Of a stretch of DNA of 64,000 nt, positions 32,871-41,106 are shown piece after piece. The notes under the pieces were generated by a model. The model was not told the origin of the DNA. It worked only from the letters and a program-made list of their open reading frames with translations, and did not search any database. The stretch comes from Mycetocola zhujimingii. GTDB taxonomy: Bacteria; Actinomycetota; Actinomycetes; Actinomycetales; Microbacteriaceae. The stretch spans positions 3,038,001 through 3,102,000 of the forward strand of contig NZ_CP026949.1 of the NCBI RefSeq assembly GCF_003065425.1, in the 5' to 3' direction. Numbering within the stretch: position 1 is the stretch's first letter; each line of letters opens with the position of its first letter. The position numbers and the translations under genes were made by a program.

Positions 32871-34061
32871 TTGGACGTCATTGCATTCGGCTCGATAGCG
32901 CTCGACCTCGTTCTCGTCATCGCTCTCCTCGGAGCACTCATCCAGGGCTACAGGCGCGGGTTTTTCCGGATCCTCGGCGGAATAGCTGGCATGGTTGCCG
33001 GGGGAGTCGCAGCATTCTTCCTCTTCCCGCTCATCGCCACCTGGCTCCCCGAATGGCGGGTTCTCGCGTCGGTTCTCGCGGCGATCCTGCTCATCAGCGT
33101 TGGATACACCGTGGGGATCGCCCTCGGCAACGCAATCGGGCAGCCGCTGCACAAGACACCCCTCCGCCTCATCGAGAAGCTCGCGGGCGCACTCGCGAAC
33201 ACCTCGGTCGCGCTCATCGTCATCTCGCTGCTCGCGTTCAGCGCGCAGTCGCTCGGCGCCCCGATCCTCAGCCAGTCACTGGCATCGTCGACGGTGCTCC
33301 GGACCGTCGACTCGCTCATGCCGAAACCCGTCGAGTCCTTCCTGGCTCAGTTGCGCACCACGGTGATGAGCGACGGCCTCCCGCGTGTGCTCGAGGCCGT
33401 CGGGGTGCCGACAACCTCGCCCGACCTGCCGGCGGTCACACTGGACTCTCCGGCACTGACGACCGCCGCGGCATCCGTCGTTCGAATCACGGGAAATGCG
33501 CCGTCGTGCGGCACGGGCAGGGTCGGCAGCGGCTTTGTCGTCGCGGACGACCGGGTCGTGACCAATGCGCACGTTCTCGCTGGCGTGACGGAACTCGTCG
33601 TCGAGGCCCCTAATGAACTGCCGCGGTCGGGGCGCATCGTCTACTTCGACCCGGTGGATGATCTCGCGGTGATCGACGTTTCGGGCCTCGACGCCCCGCC
33701 GCTGGCGATGTCGGCGACCCTCCCGGCCGGTGCGGAGGCCGCGGTGATGGGGTATCCGTTCGGCGGACCGTTCACCGCCGGGGCCGCCAGCGTTATCGCG
33801 CAGGGCGCCACCCTGGTTCCCGACATCTATGGGGCAAATCCCACGTCGCGACAGGTGTACACGCTCGCTGCAGACGTGAAGCAGGGCAACTCGGGTGGAC
33901 CGCTGCTGTCGACCGATGGCTCCGTTGCCGGCGTCATCTTTGCAAAGTCGGATGCCACGGCGAACGTCGGTTATGCCCTCACGATGGAAGAGGTGCTTCC
34001 CGTGATCGCGCAGGCACCGGCGCTCACGACCGCTGTCGGCTCGGGAGCCTGCACGACATAA
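32871..34061 (+). CDS. MarP-like membrane serine protease (CvpA plus trypsin-like domain)
   Basis: A 396-residue protein similar in plan to mycobacterial MarP (Rv3671c), a periplasmic protease for acid and oxidative stress. The first 120 residues form four CvpA-like membrane helices (IQGYRRGFFRILGGIAG). The protease domain has catalytic His in VTNAHVLAG, Asp in DDLAVIDV and Ser in QGNSGGPLL. Two Cys (APSCGTG and the C-terminal SGACTT) could form the disulfide known in MarP. It starts with TTG after GGAGG. A TACAAT element lies at about 32842. Confidence 0.92.
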   Translation: MDVIAFGSIALDLVLVIALLGALIQGYRRGFFRILGGIAGMVAGGVAAFFLFPLIATWLPEWRVLASVLAAILLISVGYTVGIALGNAIGQPLHKTPLRLIEKLAGALANTSVALIVISLLAFSAQSLGAPILSQSLASSTVLRTVDSLMPKPVESFLAQLRTTVMSDGLPRVLEAVGVPTTSPDLPAVTLDSPALTTAAASVVRITGNAPSCGTGRVGSGFVVADDRVVTNAHVLAGVTELVVEAPNELPRSGRIVYFDPVDDLAVIDVSGLDAPPLAMSATLPAGAEAAVMGYPFGGPFTAGAASVIAQGATLVPDIYGANPTSRQVYTLAADVKQGNSGGPLLSTDGSVAGVIFAKSDATANVGYALTMEEVLPVIAQAPALTTAVGSGACTT

Positions 34062-34070
34062 CCACGAGAA

Positions 34071-34109
34071 CGCCCGCGGGAACAACGCTGTGCGTCGTTT
34101 CCGCGGGCG
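34071..34109. terminator. Hairpin between convergent MarP-like and DarT-like genes
   Basis: Arms CGCCCGCGG-GAA and TTT-CCGCGGGCG enclose a smaller internal pairing (ACG/CGT). It probably terminates both genes. Confidence 0.65.
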
Positions 34110-34137
34110 AACCGGGGGAGTGGATTAACCCAGGCGG

Positions 34138-34953
34138 CTAGAGGGCGCTGGCCGACTCGAACCACGGCGGGTGCGCGGCGACCTTGGCCTTGTAGTCGGT
34201 CGACTCGAGCATGCCCTTGACGGCTTCGCGCACGGACACCGTGGCGACACCGATGACGGAAATGGCATCGAACGGAACGCTGGTTTCGACGAGGACTTCT
34301 GCCTCGAGGATCGCTCCGGACTCTTCCTCTGTCCGAAGCTTGCGCAGCATCCGTTCAGCGCTGTCCTTCGTTGATTCCAGGCGCGTGACCGCACCGGAGG
34401 CGTCGCCGTCTGTGACGACGATGTTGGAGTATCCGGGTTCGCTCACGTCGCGGACCTTCTTGATCGAGCTCACGAGCACGACGAAGTCGTTGACGGCGGA
34501 ACCACGGGCTTCGCTCGACAGACGAGGGTCGGCGGCATCCGATCGGAGGCTTTCCCAGAGGCTGGCGTTCGGGCTCAGGAAGAAGGGGACGTAATCGGCG
34601 ACGGTCGCGGTGCCACCCCGCGATACCAGGGTCGCGCGGCGCTTCTCGCGGTTCTCGGGCGACGAGATGTCAACGCGGGGGTCCGCTGACACTGAGTCGG
34701 CGAGCAGCACGCCGGCGGCCAGCATCTTCTCGAGGTTGGAGATGTGCGTCACGTGATAGATGCGCAGCTCTTCGATGTCGATCGCGGAGACCGCTGCGGC
34801 CTTCGAGCCGGCTGTTGCTGCCGTACGCAGGCTGGTGGTGCGTGGTCGCGGTGCGCGCTTGGGAGGGGCGACGACCGTCGGTGTCGGTGGGGCTTTAGGG
34901 AAGCAGGTGGCACATGCTCCGTTTTCGAAACCGTGCTTACATTCGTTGCTCAA
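34138..34953 (-). CDS. DarT-like DNA ADP-ribosyltransferase with N-terminal zinc knuckle, no adjacent DarG
   Basis: A 271-residue protein. An N-terminal CKHGFENGACATC motif (C5, H7, C14, C17) looks like a zinc knuckle, followed by a basic Pro/Thr linker. From residue 64 on it follows the DarT order: YHVTHISNLEKML (66-78), REKRRATLVSRGG, DYVPFFLSP (120-128), VLVSSIKKV, VVTDGDAS and EAEVLVETSVPFDAI, whose Glu near 217-219 aligns with the catalytic Glu of DarT. DarT modifies thymidine in single-stranded DNA with ADP-ribose and is normally encoded beside its macrodomain antitoxin DarG. No macrodomain gene is present in this window. Confidence 0.8.
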   Translation of the reverse strand: MSNECKHGFENGACATCFPKAPPTPTVVAPPKRAPRPRTTSLRTAATAGSKAAAVSAIDIEELRIYHVTHISNLEKMLAAGVLLADSVSADPRVDISSPENREKRRATLVSRGGTATVADYVPFFLSPNASLWESLRSDAADPRLSSEARGSAVNDFVVLVSSIKKVRDVSEPGYSNIVVTDGDASGAVTRLESTKDSAERMLRKLRTEEESGAILEAEVLVETSVPFDAISVIGVATVSVREAVKGMLESTDYKAKVAAHPPWFESASAL

Positions 34954-35114
34954 GGCAAACCTTTCAGGAAAACGTGGCCTGCGCAGAGCGCCAGAGCGGG
35001 GGACTCGGTGCCACCTCTCTACGTTACGGGGTTTAGCTGGGCAATCGGACCCGGCGGGGAACTCGGGGGCCGGTCGCGGCGGGTTCAGGCGGGCGAACGG
35101 ATGCCATCACCACG

Positions 35115-35163
35115 CGAAAACACCCGTTACGGTCGAGATCACCCGGCATTACGGGTGTTTTCG
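35115..35163. repeat. 49-bp inverted repeat with an extra half-arm
   Basis: Arms CGAAAACACCCGT (35115-35127) and ACGGGTGTTTTCG (35151-35163), perfect over 13 bases. A third, partial arm, ACGGGTGTTCTCG, follows at about 35170-35182. It lies downstream of the alkene reductase stop (minus strand) and upstream of the DarT-like gene. Confidence 0.8.
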
Positions 35164-35198
35164 TCCGGAACGGGTGTTCTCGGTGAAGAGCGCGGGAC

Positions 35199-36290
35199 TT
35201 AGGCGCCGGCGAGCGCCGACTCGTCGAGGCGCGGGTAGTCGGTGTATCCGAGCGCGCCATCCCCGTAGAACGTTCCGGGGTTGGGCTGGTTCTCCGGGTG
35301 CTCTCCCTGCCAGCGAGCAACGAGGTCCGGGTTCGCGATGGCCATGCGGCCGATGGCGACGGCATCCGCGTGGGACGAATCGATGAGCGCAATCGCCTCG
35401 TCGCGTGTCGTCACCGTGCCGAAGCCGCTGTTTGCGATGAGCTTGCCGCCGAACCGGGTGCGGAGGCCCTGCACGAGGTCGCCCGTCGGCTCGTTGTGCA
35501 GCACGCTGAGGTACGCGAGTCCGAGCGGCTTGAGGCCGTCCATGAGCGCGCCGTAGGTCGCAGCGACGTCGGCCTGATCGGTCTCGAGCGCGTCCTGGAT
35601 GTTGTGCGACGGAGAAACACGGATGCCTACGCGGCCTGCGCCGACGGCATCCGCTACCGCTGTGGTCACGTCGAGCACGAAGGCCGCGCGGTTCTCGGGG
35701 GATCCGCCGAATGCGTCGTCGCGCTGGTTCGAGGCGGGGGAGAGGAACTCGTGGAGGAGGTATCCGTTGGCGGAGTGCACCTCGACTCCGTCGAAGCCGG
35801 CCTCGATCGCGCGCACTGCGGCTGCGACGAACTCGTCGCGGACGGTGGTGAGCTCGTCGGCGGTGAGTGCGTGGGGGACAGGGAACGGGGCTTTGCCCTG
35901 TGGGGTGCGCACCTCGCCGTTGATCGCGATGGCGCTCGGCGCGACGATGCGGTCGGTGCGGGTGATCGCGGTGTGGCTGACGCGTCCACCGTGCATGAGC
36001 TGCATGACGATGCGTCCGCCCTCGGCGTGGACGGCGTCTGTGACCTTGCGCCAGGCGGTGACCTGGGCGTCGGTGACGATGCCCGGCTGGCCCCAGAATG
36101 CGCGTGACTCTTCGCTGATGTAGACGCCCTCGGAGATGATCAGGCCGAGGGTGGCTCTCTGCGCGTAGTGTTCGACGACCAGGTCACCAGGGACACCGTC
36201 TTCGCCGGATCGAACCCGGGTCAGTGGTGCCATCACAATGCGGTTGGCGAGGTGGAGATCTCCGAGCGAAACGGGCGAGAACAAGTCCAT
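35199..36290 (-). CDS. Old Yellow Enzyme-family alkene reductase
   Basis: A 363-residue FMN-dependent ene-reductase of the NemA/OYE type, reducing activated C=C bonds or nitro compounds with NAD(P)H. Features are LFSPVSLGDLHLANRIVMAPLTR at the start, QLMHGGRVSH with the flavin-binding Gln/His region, FDGVEVHSANGYLLHEFLSP, the active-site pair H-x-x-N (HSANGYL) and the terminal FYGDGALGYTDYP segment. ATG 36290 gives the standard N-terminus; AAAGG lies about ten bases upstream. The longer open frame runs into the repeat array and is disregarded. Confidence 0.94.
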   Translation of the reverse strand: MDLFSPVSLGDLHLANRIVMAPLTRVRSGEDGVPGDLVVEHYAQRATLGLIISEGVYISEESRAFWGQPGIVTDAQVTAWRKVTDAVHAEGGRIVMQLMHGGRVSHTAITRTDRIVAPSAIAINGEVRTPQGKAPFPVPHALTADELTTVRDEFVAAAVRAIEAGFDGVEVHSANGYLLHEFLSPASNQRDDAFGGSPENRAAFVLDVTTAVADAVGAGRVGIRVSPSHNIQDALETDQADVAATYGALMDGLKPLGLAYLSVLHNEPTGDLVQGLRTRFGGKLIANSGFGTVTTRDEAIALIDSSHADAVAIGRMAIANPDLVARWQGEHPENQPNPGTFYGDGALGYTDYPRLDESALAGA

Positions 36291-36423
36291 AGAGTGAGAG
36301 CCTTTCGTTGCGGCCCGCTGGTGCGAGGCCTCTTGGCCCAACGGGGTTCTGGCGGCGCGTATTCCTCCGGCGGGGGAGTCGGGCGTGTCGGTGCTGGGCG
36401 GCGGGCCGGGCGCACGACATCCG

Positions 36424-36955
36424 TTCAACTGTCACAAATGCACCCCTCGGCGGCGGTAACCGTGCATTTGCGACCGCCGAACCACGATGCCACGGGGCCG
36501 GAGTGACGGCATCCGTTCAACTGACGCAAATGCACTGTTCAGCGGCCGAAACCGTGCATTTGCGACCACCGAAGCGACGGATGCCGCAGGGTGGGCCGCC
36601 GGCATCCGTTCAACTGTCACAAAAGCGCTGTTCAGCGGCGAAAACGGTGCATTTGCGACCACCGAAGCCCCGACGGCGGCGGAAGCGGCGGGTCAGGCCA
36701 CGCGGCATCCATTCAACTGACGCAAATGCACCCCTCTGCGGCGGTAACCGTGCATTTGCGACCACCGAACCGCGGATGCCGCAGGGTGGGCCGATGGCAT
36801 CCGTTCAACTGACGCAAAAGCACCCCTCAACGGCCGAAACCGTGCATTTGCGACCAACGAACCTCCGGATGCTGCGGGGCCGGAGTGACGGCATCCGTTC
36901 AACTGACGCAAAAGCACCCCTCAACGGCCGAAACCGTGCATTTGCGACCACCGAA
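36424..36955. repeat. Array B: six 58-bp palindromic units separated by CGGATGCC-bearing spacers
   Basis: Units start at 36424, 36516, 36609, 36712, 36804 and 36898 (distances 92, 93, 103, 92, 94), each about 58 bases. The unit runs TTCAACTGACGCAAATGCAC, a centre, then CGTGCATTTGCGACCACCGAA; the arms pair perfectly over the central 11 bases. Spacers of 34-36 bases (one of 45) mostly begin CGGATGCC and end GGCATCCG, forming a second, alternating palindrome; spacers 1/5 and 2/4 are related. On the minus strand the arm TTCGGTGGTCGCAAATGCAC matches array A. The remaining parts of the gap 36291-37036 show no gene. Confidence 0.9.
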
Positions 36956-37036
36956 CCACGGATGCCACGGGGGCGGGGGAGCCGGACGTGCGGGACCCAC
37001 GGAGGCGGCAGACCCGCCCCACGAGCGCACTGCGCG

Positions 37037-38584
37037 CTACAGACCGCGTCCCGACTCCCACAGGTTGTCGGAGGTGCCACTAATGAGCGTCGCCACCGAG
37101 ATTGCCTGGGCGTCGGTGAGCGACGCGACGTAGTCGATGACCGCGCGCGCCTGGCCGAGCCTGGCGACTTCCGCCACTCCCGTCACTACTCCTGCCGAGG
37201 TGAAGAATTCGGGTGAGTCATCCCGTAACTGGCGGTACTCCTCGGTCGCCGCTTCAACCGAGTCGAGCAGCCGGCGCGGGGCACGAGCGGCGTCGGCCGG
37301 GTCGTTGAGCCAGCCGTGGAAGCCGTCGACGAGGGCCTCGATCACGCGGGACTGGCCACGCTGGAATACGGCGAGGTCGGGCCGGTCGAGCACGAACCGG
37401 GTGTGGACGAACTTGAGCACGACGACGTCATGCCAGGCCTGCCGGCTCAATCGCACGTGTCCACTGCGGATGTTCGGCTCCCGCTCAACCCGAATCGAGC
37501 TCTTGAGCCGGTCGATCCAGCGCCGGGTGAAGGCGGAAACCGCGCGATCGGCCTCGAGTCCGCCATCGTAGGGAATGGTGAGGAGCCCCTCGACGAGATC
37601 GCTCGTGACCCGATCGACCGCGTTGCGGAAGGCATCCACGTCGGCGATCCAGGCATCCTTCGCCTGCACCTGTCGCCACGCAGCTTCGAGCGAGTGCCCG
37701 GGGATGCGGCGAACCGCGAGCTCCGAGGCATCCAGCGCGGCAAGTGCCGACTGGGAGGCCAGCCAGCCACTGAGCTCGGCGGACACTGACGTGTACTGGA
37801 GCACTCCCGCGCGATAGAAGTCATCGAGGTCGTGCACCGAGTACGCGATGTCGTCTGCGACATCCATCACCGAGCATTCGAGGGTCTGCTGGTGCTGGGC
37901 AATGGCGGGAAAGACGTCGAGAACCTCGGCCATTTCGCGGGCGTCGACCGAGTAGGCGGAGAACTTGAGGGCGCCGTTGGCCATGTCCGAGCCGACGCCG
38001 CGGGGAAGATCTTCGGCGGGGCGGGGGCGGATGCTGCGCCATTCGTTGCGTGTCCACGGATACTTGAGCACGGCCGCGCGTACGGCTTTGGTGAGGTTGA
38101 GGCCGCGTGGGGTGGCGTCGCAGCTGTCGAGCGCGGTGAGAATGCGGAAGGTTTGGGCGTTGCCCTCGAATCCGTCGGGCAGGCCGAGTTTCTTGCGGGC
38201 AATGCGGTCGAGGACCTGTTCGCCGAGGTGCCCGAAGGGTGGGTGACCCAGGTCGTGTGCTGCGGCTGCGGCCTGGACGACGACCGGGTCACAGCCACCG
38301 AGATCCTCGATGGTGTCGCGGACATGGTCGGGAACTTCCCGGAATCCCACGGCAATCGATCGCGCAACAGCCGACACCTTGAGCGAGTGCGTGAGTCGGT
38401 TGTGCACGACGGTGCCCGAGCCGGCCTGAGGAATCACCTGGGTCACTGCCGAGAGGCGTGAAAAGTAGGGAGAGAACCTGATGCGTTCGACGTCGACGCG
38501 GAACTCATCTTCGATGTCGGTGTGTGGCTCGGCGATCGTGCGGTCGCGGCCGCCACCGGTGTGGGACTTTGGGTAGCTCAGCAT
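37037..38584 (-). CDS. dGTPase-family deoxynucleoside triphosphate triphosphohydrolase
   Basis: A 515-residue HD-domain enzyme that splits dNTPs, classically dGTP, to nucleoside and tripolyphosphate. It has the dGTPase N-terminus RIRFSPYFSRLSAVTQV, first His in NRLTHSLKV, and the HD pair in AAAHDLGHPPFGHLGE, followed by the SVMDVADDIAYSVHDLDD motif with the conserved Asp residues. The length matches the family. dGTPases control dNTP pools, and some act against phages. It is divergent from a VOC gene and followed by array B. Confidence 0.93.
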   Translation of the reverse strand: MLSYPKSHTGGGRDRTIAEPHTDIEDEFRVDVERIRFSPYFSRLSAVTQVIPQAGSGTVVHNRLTHSLKVSAVARSIAVGFREVPDHVRDTIEDLGGCDPVVVQAAAAAHDLGHPPFGHLGEQVLDRIARKKLGLPDGFEGNAQTFRILTALDSCDATPRGLNLTKAVRAAVLKYPWTRNEWRSIRPRPAEDLPRGVGSDMANGALKFSAYSVDAREMAEVLDVFPAIAQHQQTLECSVMDVADDIAYSVHDLDDFYRAGVLQYTSVSAELSGWLASQSALAALDASELAVRRIPGHSLEAAWRQVQAKDAWIADVDAFRNAVDRVTSDLVEGLLTIPYDGGLEADRAVSAFTRRWIDRLKSSIRVEREPNIRSGHVRLSRQAWHDVVVLKFVHTRFVLDRPDLAVFQRGQSRVIEALVDGFHGWLNDPADAARAPRRLLDSVEAATEEYRQLRDDSPEFFTSAGVVTGVAEVARLGQARAVIDYVASLTDAQAISVATLISGTSDNLWESGRGL

Positions 38585-38723
38585 GGTGTCGCCAGCCTAG
38601 CTGCGCGCCGCTGGCCCGGTAGGCCGGTTGGTCCTGTGCTCGGGTTCGGTGTAGGGGCTGGGCCGTTGCAACGGGCACCGGCTGCCGACCGCGGGCACAC
38701 CGGGCACAGCCATACTGAGGAGC

Positions 38724-39158
38724 ATGCCCCAGCACTCTGATGTCGCACCCCCGAGCCTGGTTCCTGAGCTCCTGATCACAGACCTCACGACCAGCCTCCG
38801 TTTCTGGGTCGACCTCTGCGGGTTTGAGATTCTCTACGACCGGCCGGAGGAAGGGTTCGCTTATCTCCACCTGGGTTCCGCGCACGTCATGCTCGACCAG
38901 ATCGGGCTGGGTCGGGACTGGGTCACGGGCACGCTCGAGCGCCCTCTCGGCCGGGGCGTGAACTTCGAGATCGCTGTTCCTTCCCTCGACGAGATACTGG
39001 CTCGCTGTGCCGCCGCCAAGTGGCCTCTCTTCCTGCAGCCCGAAACCCGGTGGTATCGAACAGCGGATGGCGACATCGGCGTGCAGCAGTTTCTCGTGCA
39101 GGATCCGGATGGCTATTTACTTCGGTTCACGTCGCGCGTAGCTTCAACGACGGCCTGA
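38724..39158 (+). CDS. Bleomycin resistance/VOC-fold protein
   Basis: A 144-residue single VOC domain, in the Ble-like subgroup (LVPELLITDLTTSLRFWVDLCGFEILYDRPEEGFAYL, FLVQDPDGYLLRF). Such proteins sequester glycopeptide antibiotics or act as lyases/dioxygenases. Length is close to that of bleomycin-binding proteins (about 120-140 aa). GAGGAG ends one base before ATG and CATACT lies seven bases before it, so the transcript may be nearly leaderless. No metal-site argument can settle the function. Confidence 0.85.
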   Translation: MPQHSDVAPPSLVPELLITDLTTSLRFWVDLCGFEILYDRPEEGFAYLHLGSAHVMLDQIGLGRDWVTGTLERPLGRGVNFEIAVPSLDEILARCAAAKWPLFLQPETRWYRTADGDIGVQQFLVQDPDGYLLRFTSRVASTTA

Positions 39159-39239
39159 CATCGACTCCTTGCCCTGGTTGGCGTTGGGTGCTTGATGCAT
39201 TGGCACGGCTACCAACGGCTGCTCATCTGCGGTACGGAG

Positions 39240-39251
39240 GATAATGGCGAG
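39240..39251 (+). promoter_or_regulatory. Leaderless -10 element
   Basis: GATAAT, six bases, ATG 39252. This is a near-consensus -10 box. Confidence 0.55.
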
Positions 39252-39833
39252 ATGCCCAAGATCAACGCCCCCACCGTCGCCGAGCACCGGTCTGCTCGTC
39301 GAACCGCGCTCCTGCGTGCGACGGAAACCCTGTTGCTCGAATCCGGCCTCGCGGGCGTGAACCCCCGGACCGTCTGCGAACGGGCCAACCTCACTCGCTC
39401 GAGTTTCTACGACTACTTCAACTCCAAGGACGATCTCCTCGTCGCCGTTGCAATCGATGCATTCGAGCAGTGGGATCGTGAAATCGAAGCGGAGCTCAGC
39501 GGCGTCGAACGCCCAATGGACAGACTGAAGATTCTCATCGAGGCGACCATGCGCATGACGGCCGATGGCAAGCACGACATTGCCGCTCCGCTCAGGCAGG
39601 CAGACCTTGCACCGACTCACATCGACGACCTCATGACGCTTCACGACACGCTCATGAGGCCACTCCAGCGGACCATTGCAGATCTGGGCGTCGAGCAGCC
39701 AGAGCGGTTCGCTGGACTCGCACAAGGGGTGATGAGCGCTGGCATCCAGCTCGTGCAACACGGACTCGAACCGCAGGCTGTTGCCGACGACGTCTTCCGG
39801 ATGCTGACAGTCGGCCTGCCGCTGCCCGAGTAG
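39252..39833 (+). CDS. TetR-family repressor of the MacB-type pair
   Basis: A 193-residue TetR protein: ARRTALLRATETLLLESGLAGVNPRTVCERANLTRSSFYDYFNSKDDLL is the N-terminal three-helix DNA-binding region, followed by a helical ligand domain. It lies 130 bases upstream of the ABC permease gene in the same direction. Two matching palindromic sites lie between them, so it very probably represses that efflux system. It is probably translated from a leaderless mRNA. Confidence 0.9.
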   Translation: MPKINAPTVAEHRSARRTALLRATETLLLESGLAGVNPRTVCERANLTRSSFYDYFNSKDDLLVAVAIDAFEQWDREIEAELSGVERPMDRLKILIEATMRMTADGKHDIAAPLRQADLAPTHIDDLMTLHDTLMRPLQRTIADLGVEQPERFAGLAQGVMSAGIQLVQHGLEPQAVADDVFRMLTVGLPLPE

Positions 39834-39891
39834 CCGCACGCGAGCGTTTCGACGAACCAGAGACGACTTCGTTTGGAAATTTTGGATTTTA

Positions 39892-39929
39892 GTGACACAA
39901 TGTCGGTAAAGATCCCGACACAGTGTCGG
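39892..39929. promoter_or_regulatory. Paired operator sites upstream of the ABC efflux operon
   Basis: GTGACACAATGTCGG (39892-39906) and CCGACACAGTGTCGG (39915-39929); the second is a perfect palindrome around one base. Centres are 23 bp apart, about two helical turns, as for TetR dimers binding side by side. A CATAAT -10 begins at 39930, directly adjoining the second site. Confidence 0.7.
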
Positions 39930-39963
39930 CATAATCTATCTTCCACATTGAGGAAAGAAATAC

Positions 39964-41106
39964 ATGTTTCTCGCGTTACGCGAATTGCGGTTCGCCCGCG
40001 GCCGCTTCACCCTGATGGGCATCGTCATTGCCCTGATTTCAGTACTAGTCGTACTTCTCTCCGGCCTGTCCTCCGGACTCGTCAATGACGGTGTGTCGGG
40101 AATGAAGTCCATGCCCGTCACCGCCTTTGCCTTCGACGAAGGCACCATGACGGACAACGCATTCAGCCGCTCCATTGTCGATGATGAGCAGTTGACGTCC
40201 TGGCAGAACGCCGATGGCGTCGATAAGGCTGAACCAATGGGCGTCAGCATCGTCAACACAGTCACGGATGATGACACTCAGCTGGACCTGACCCTCTTCG
40301 GTGTCGAACCGGACGGCTTCCTGGCACCCGAAGTGTCGTCGGGCGAAAAGCTCGGTGACGTCGCCGGCATCATCGTTTCTCAACCGCTCGAGGACGCCGG
40401 AGTCGAACTCGGCACCGTCGTGACCCTCGACCGAATCGACCTCGAACTCACCGTTGTCGGTTTCACCGAGGGGCAGTCGACCTTCGGCCACGTCGATGTC
40501 GCCTACCTCCCGATCGAGACCTGGCAGTTGATCGCGTCGAACACAGCTGAGGCGGGAGTCCCGACCGCGTCGGCCATCGACACTGTCGACTACCCGTACT
40601 CCAGCGTTGTCGCTATCCAGGCCGCTGATGGCGAAGAGCTCGACTACGCCGCGTCGGACGACGCAGCGGGCACGACGAGCATGACCCTGAACGAAGCGTT
40701 CAACGCTTCTCCCGGCTACGAGGCCGAGACGATGACACTCACCATGATCCAGGTCTTCCTGTACGTGATTTGCGCCCTCGTCGTCGGAGCATTCTTCACG
40801 GTCTGGACCATCCAGCGCTCGCACGACATCGCGGTCCTCCGCGCTGTCGGAGCGTCGAGCCGCTACCTGCTGCGCGACAGCCTGGCCCAGGCGGCGATCC
40901 TGCTCGTCGGCTTCACGATTGTCGGTGTCGCGGCGGGCGTCGGACTCGGCGCATTGATGCCGAGCGCAATGCCCTTCGCTCTCGAGGCAACTCCCATCGC
41001 CATAGCATCCGTCACCACCATCGTCCTCGGCCTTCTCGGTGCCGCCGTCGCCGTTGTTCGCATCTCTCGCATCGACCCGCTTGCCGCTCTTGGAGGACGG
41101 CGATAA
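39964..41106 (+). CDS. FtsX/MacB-type ABC transporter permease
   Basis: A 380-residue membrane protein with one N-terminal helix, a large extracytoplasmic domain (about residues 45-255) and three C-terminal helices, the fold of MacB/FtsX mechanotransmission transporters. Late segments IAVLRAVGASSRYLLRDSLAQA and RISRIDPLAALGGRR are characteristic of this permease family. AGGAAAG lies upstream of ATG. The stop overlaps the ATPase start by one base (TAATG). It probably exports a hydrophobic compound or antibiotic under TetR control. Confidence 0.92.
   Translation: MFLALRELRFARGRFTLMGIVIALISVLVVLLSGLSSGLVNDGVSGMKSMPVTAFAFDEGTMTDNAFSRSIVDDEQLTSWQNADGVDKAEPMGVSIVNTVTDDDTQLDLTLFGVEPDGFLAPEVSSGEKLGDVAGIIVSQPLEDAGVELGTVVTLDRIDLELTVVGFTEGQSTFGHVDVAYLPIETWQLIASNTAEAGVPTASAIDTVDYPYSSVVAIQAADGEELDYAASDDAAGTTSMTLNEAFNASPGYEAETMTLTMIQVFLYVICALVVGAFFTVWTIQRSHDIAVLRAVGASSRYLLRDSLAQAAILLVGFTIVGVAAGVGLGALMPSAMPFALEATPIAIASVTTIVLGLLGAAVAVVRISRIDPLAALGGRR

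Noticed and set aside
36308-37216. A 302-codon open frame with repeated peptide blocks through array B
   Set aside because: It follows from the repeat period and GC-rich composition; it has no ribosome binding site, overlaps the dGTPase gene, and its peptide has no family features.
34138-38584. DarT-like and dGTPase genes as parts of one defence island
   Set aside because: They are separated by an alkene reductase gene and array B, GC is the same as in the surroundings, and no other defence gene lies between; joint action is not supported.
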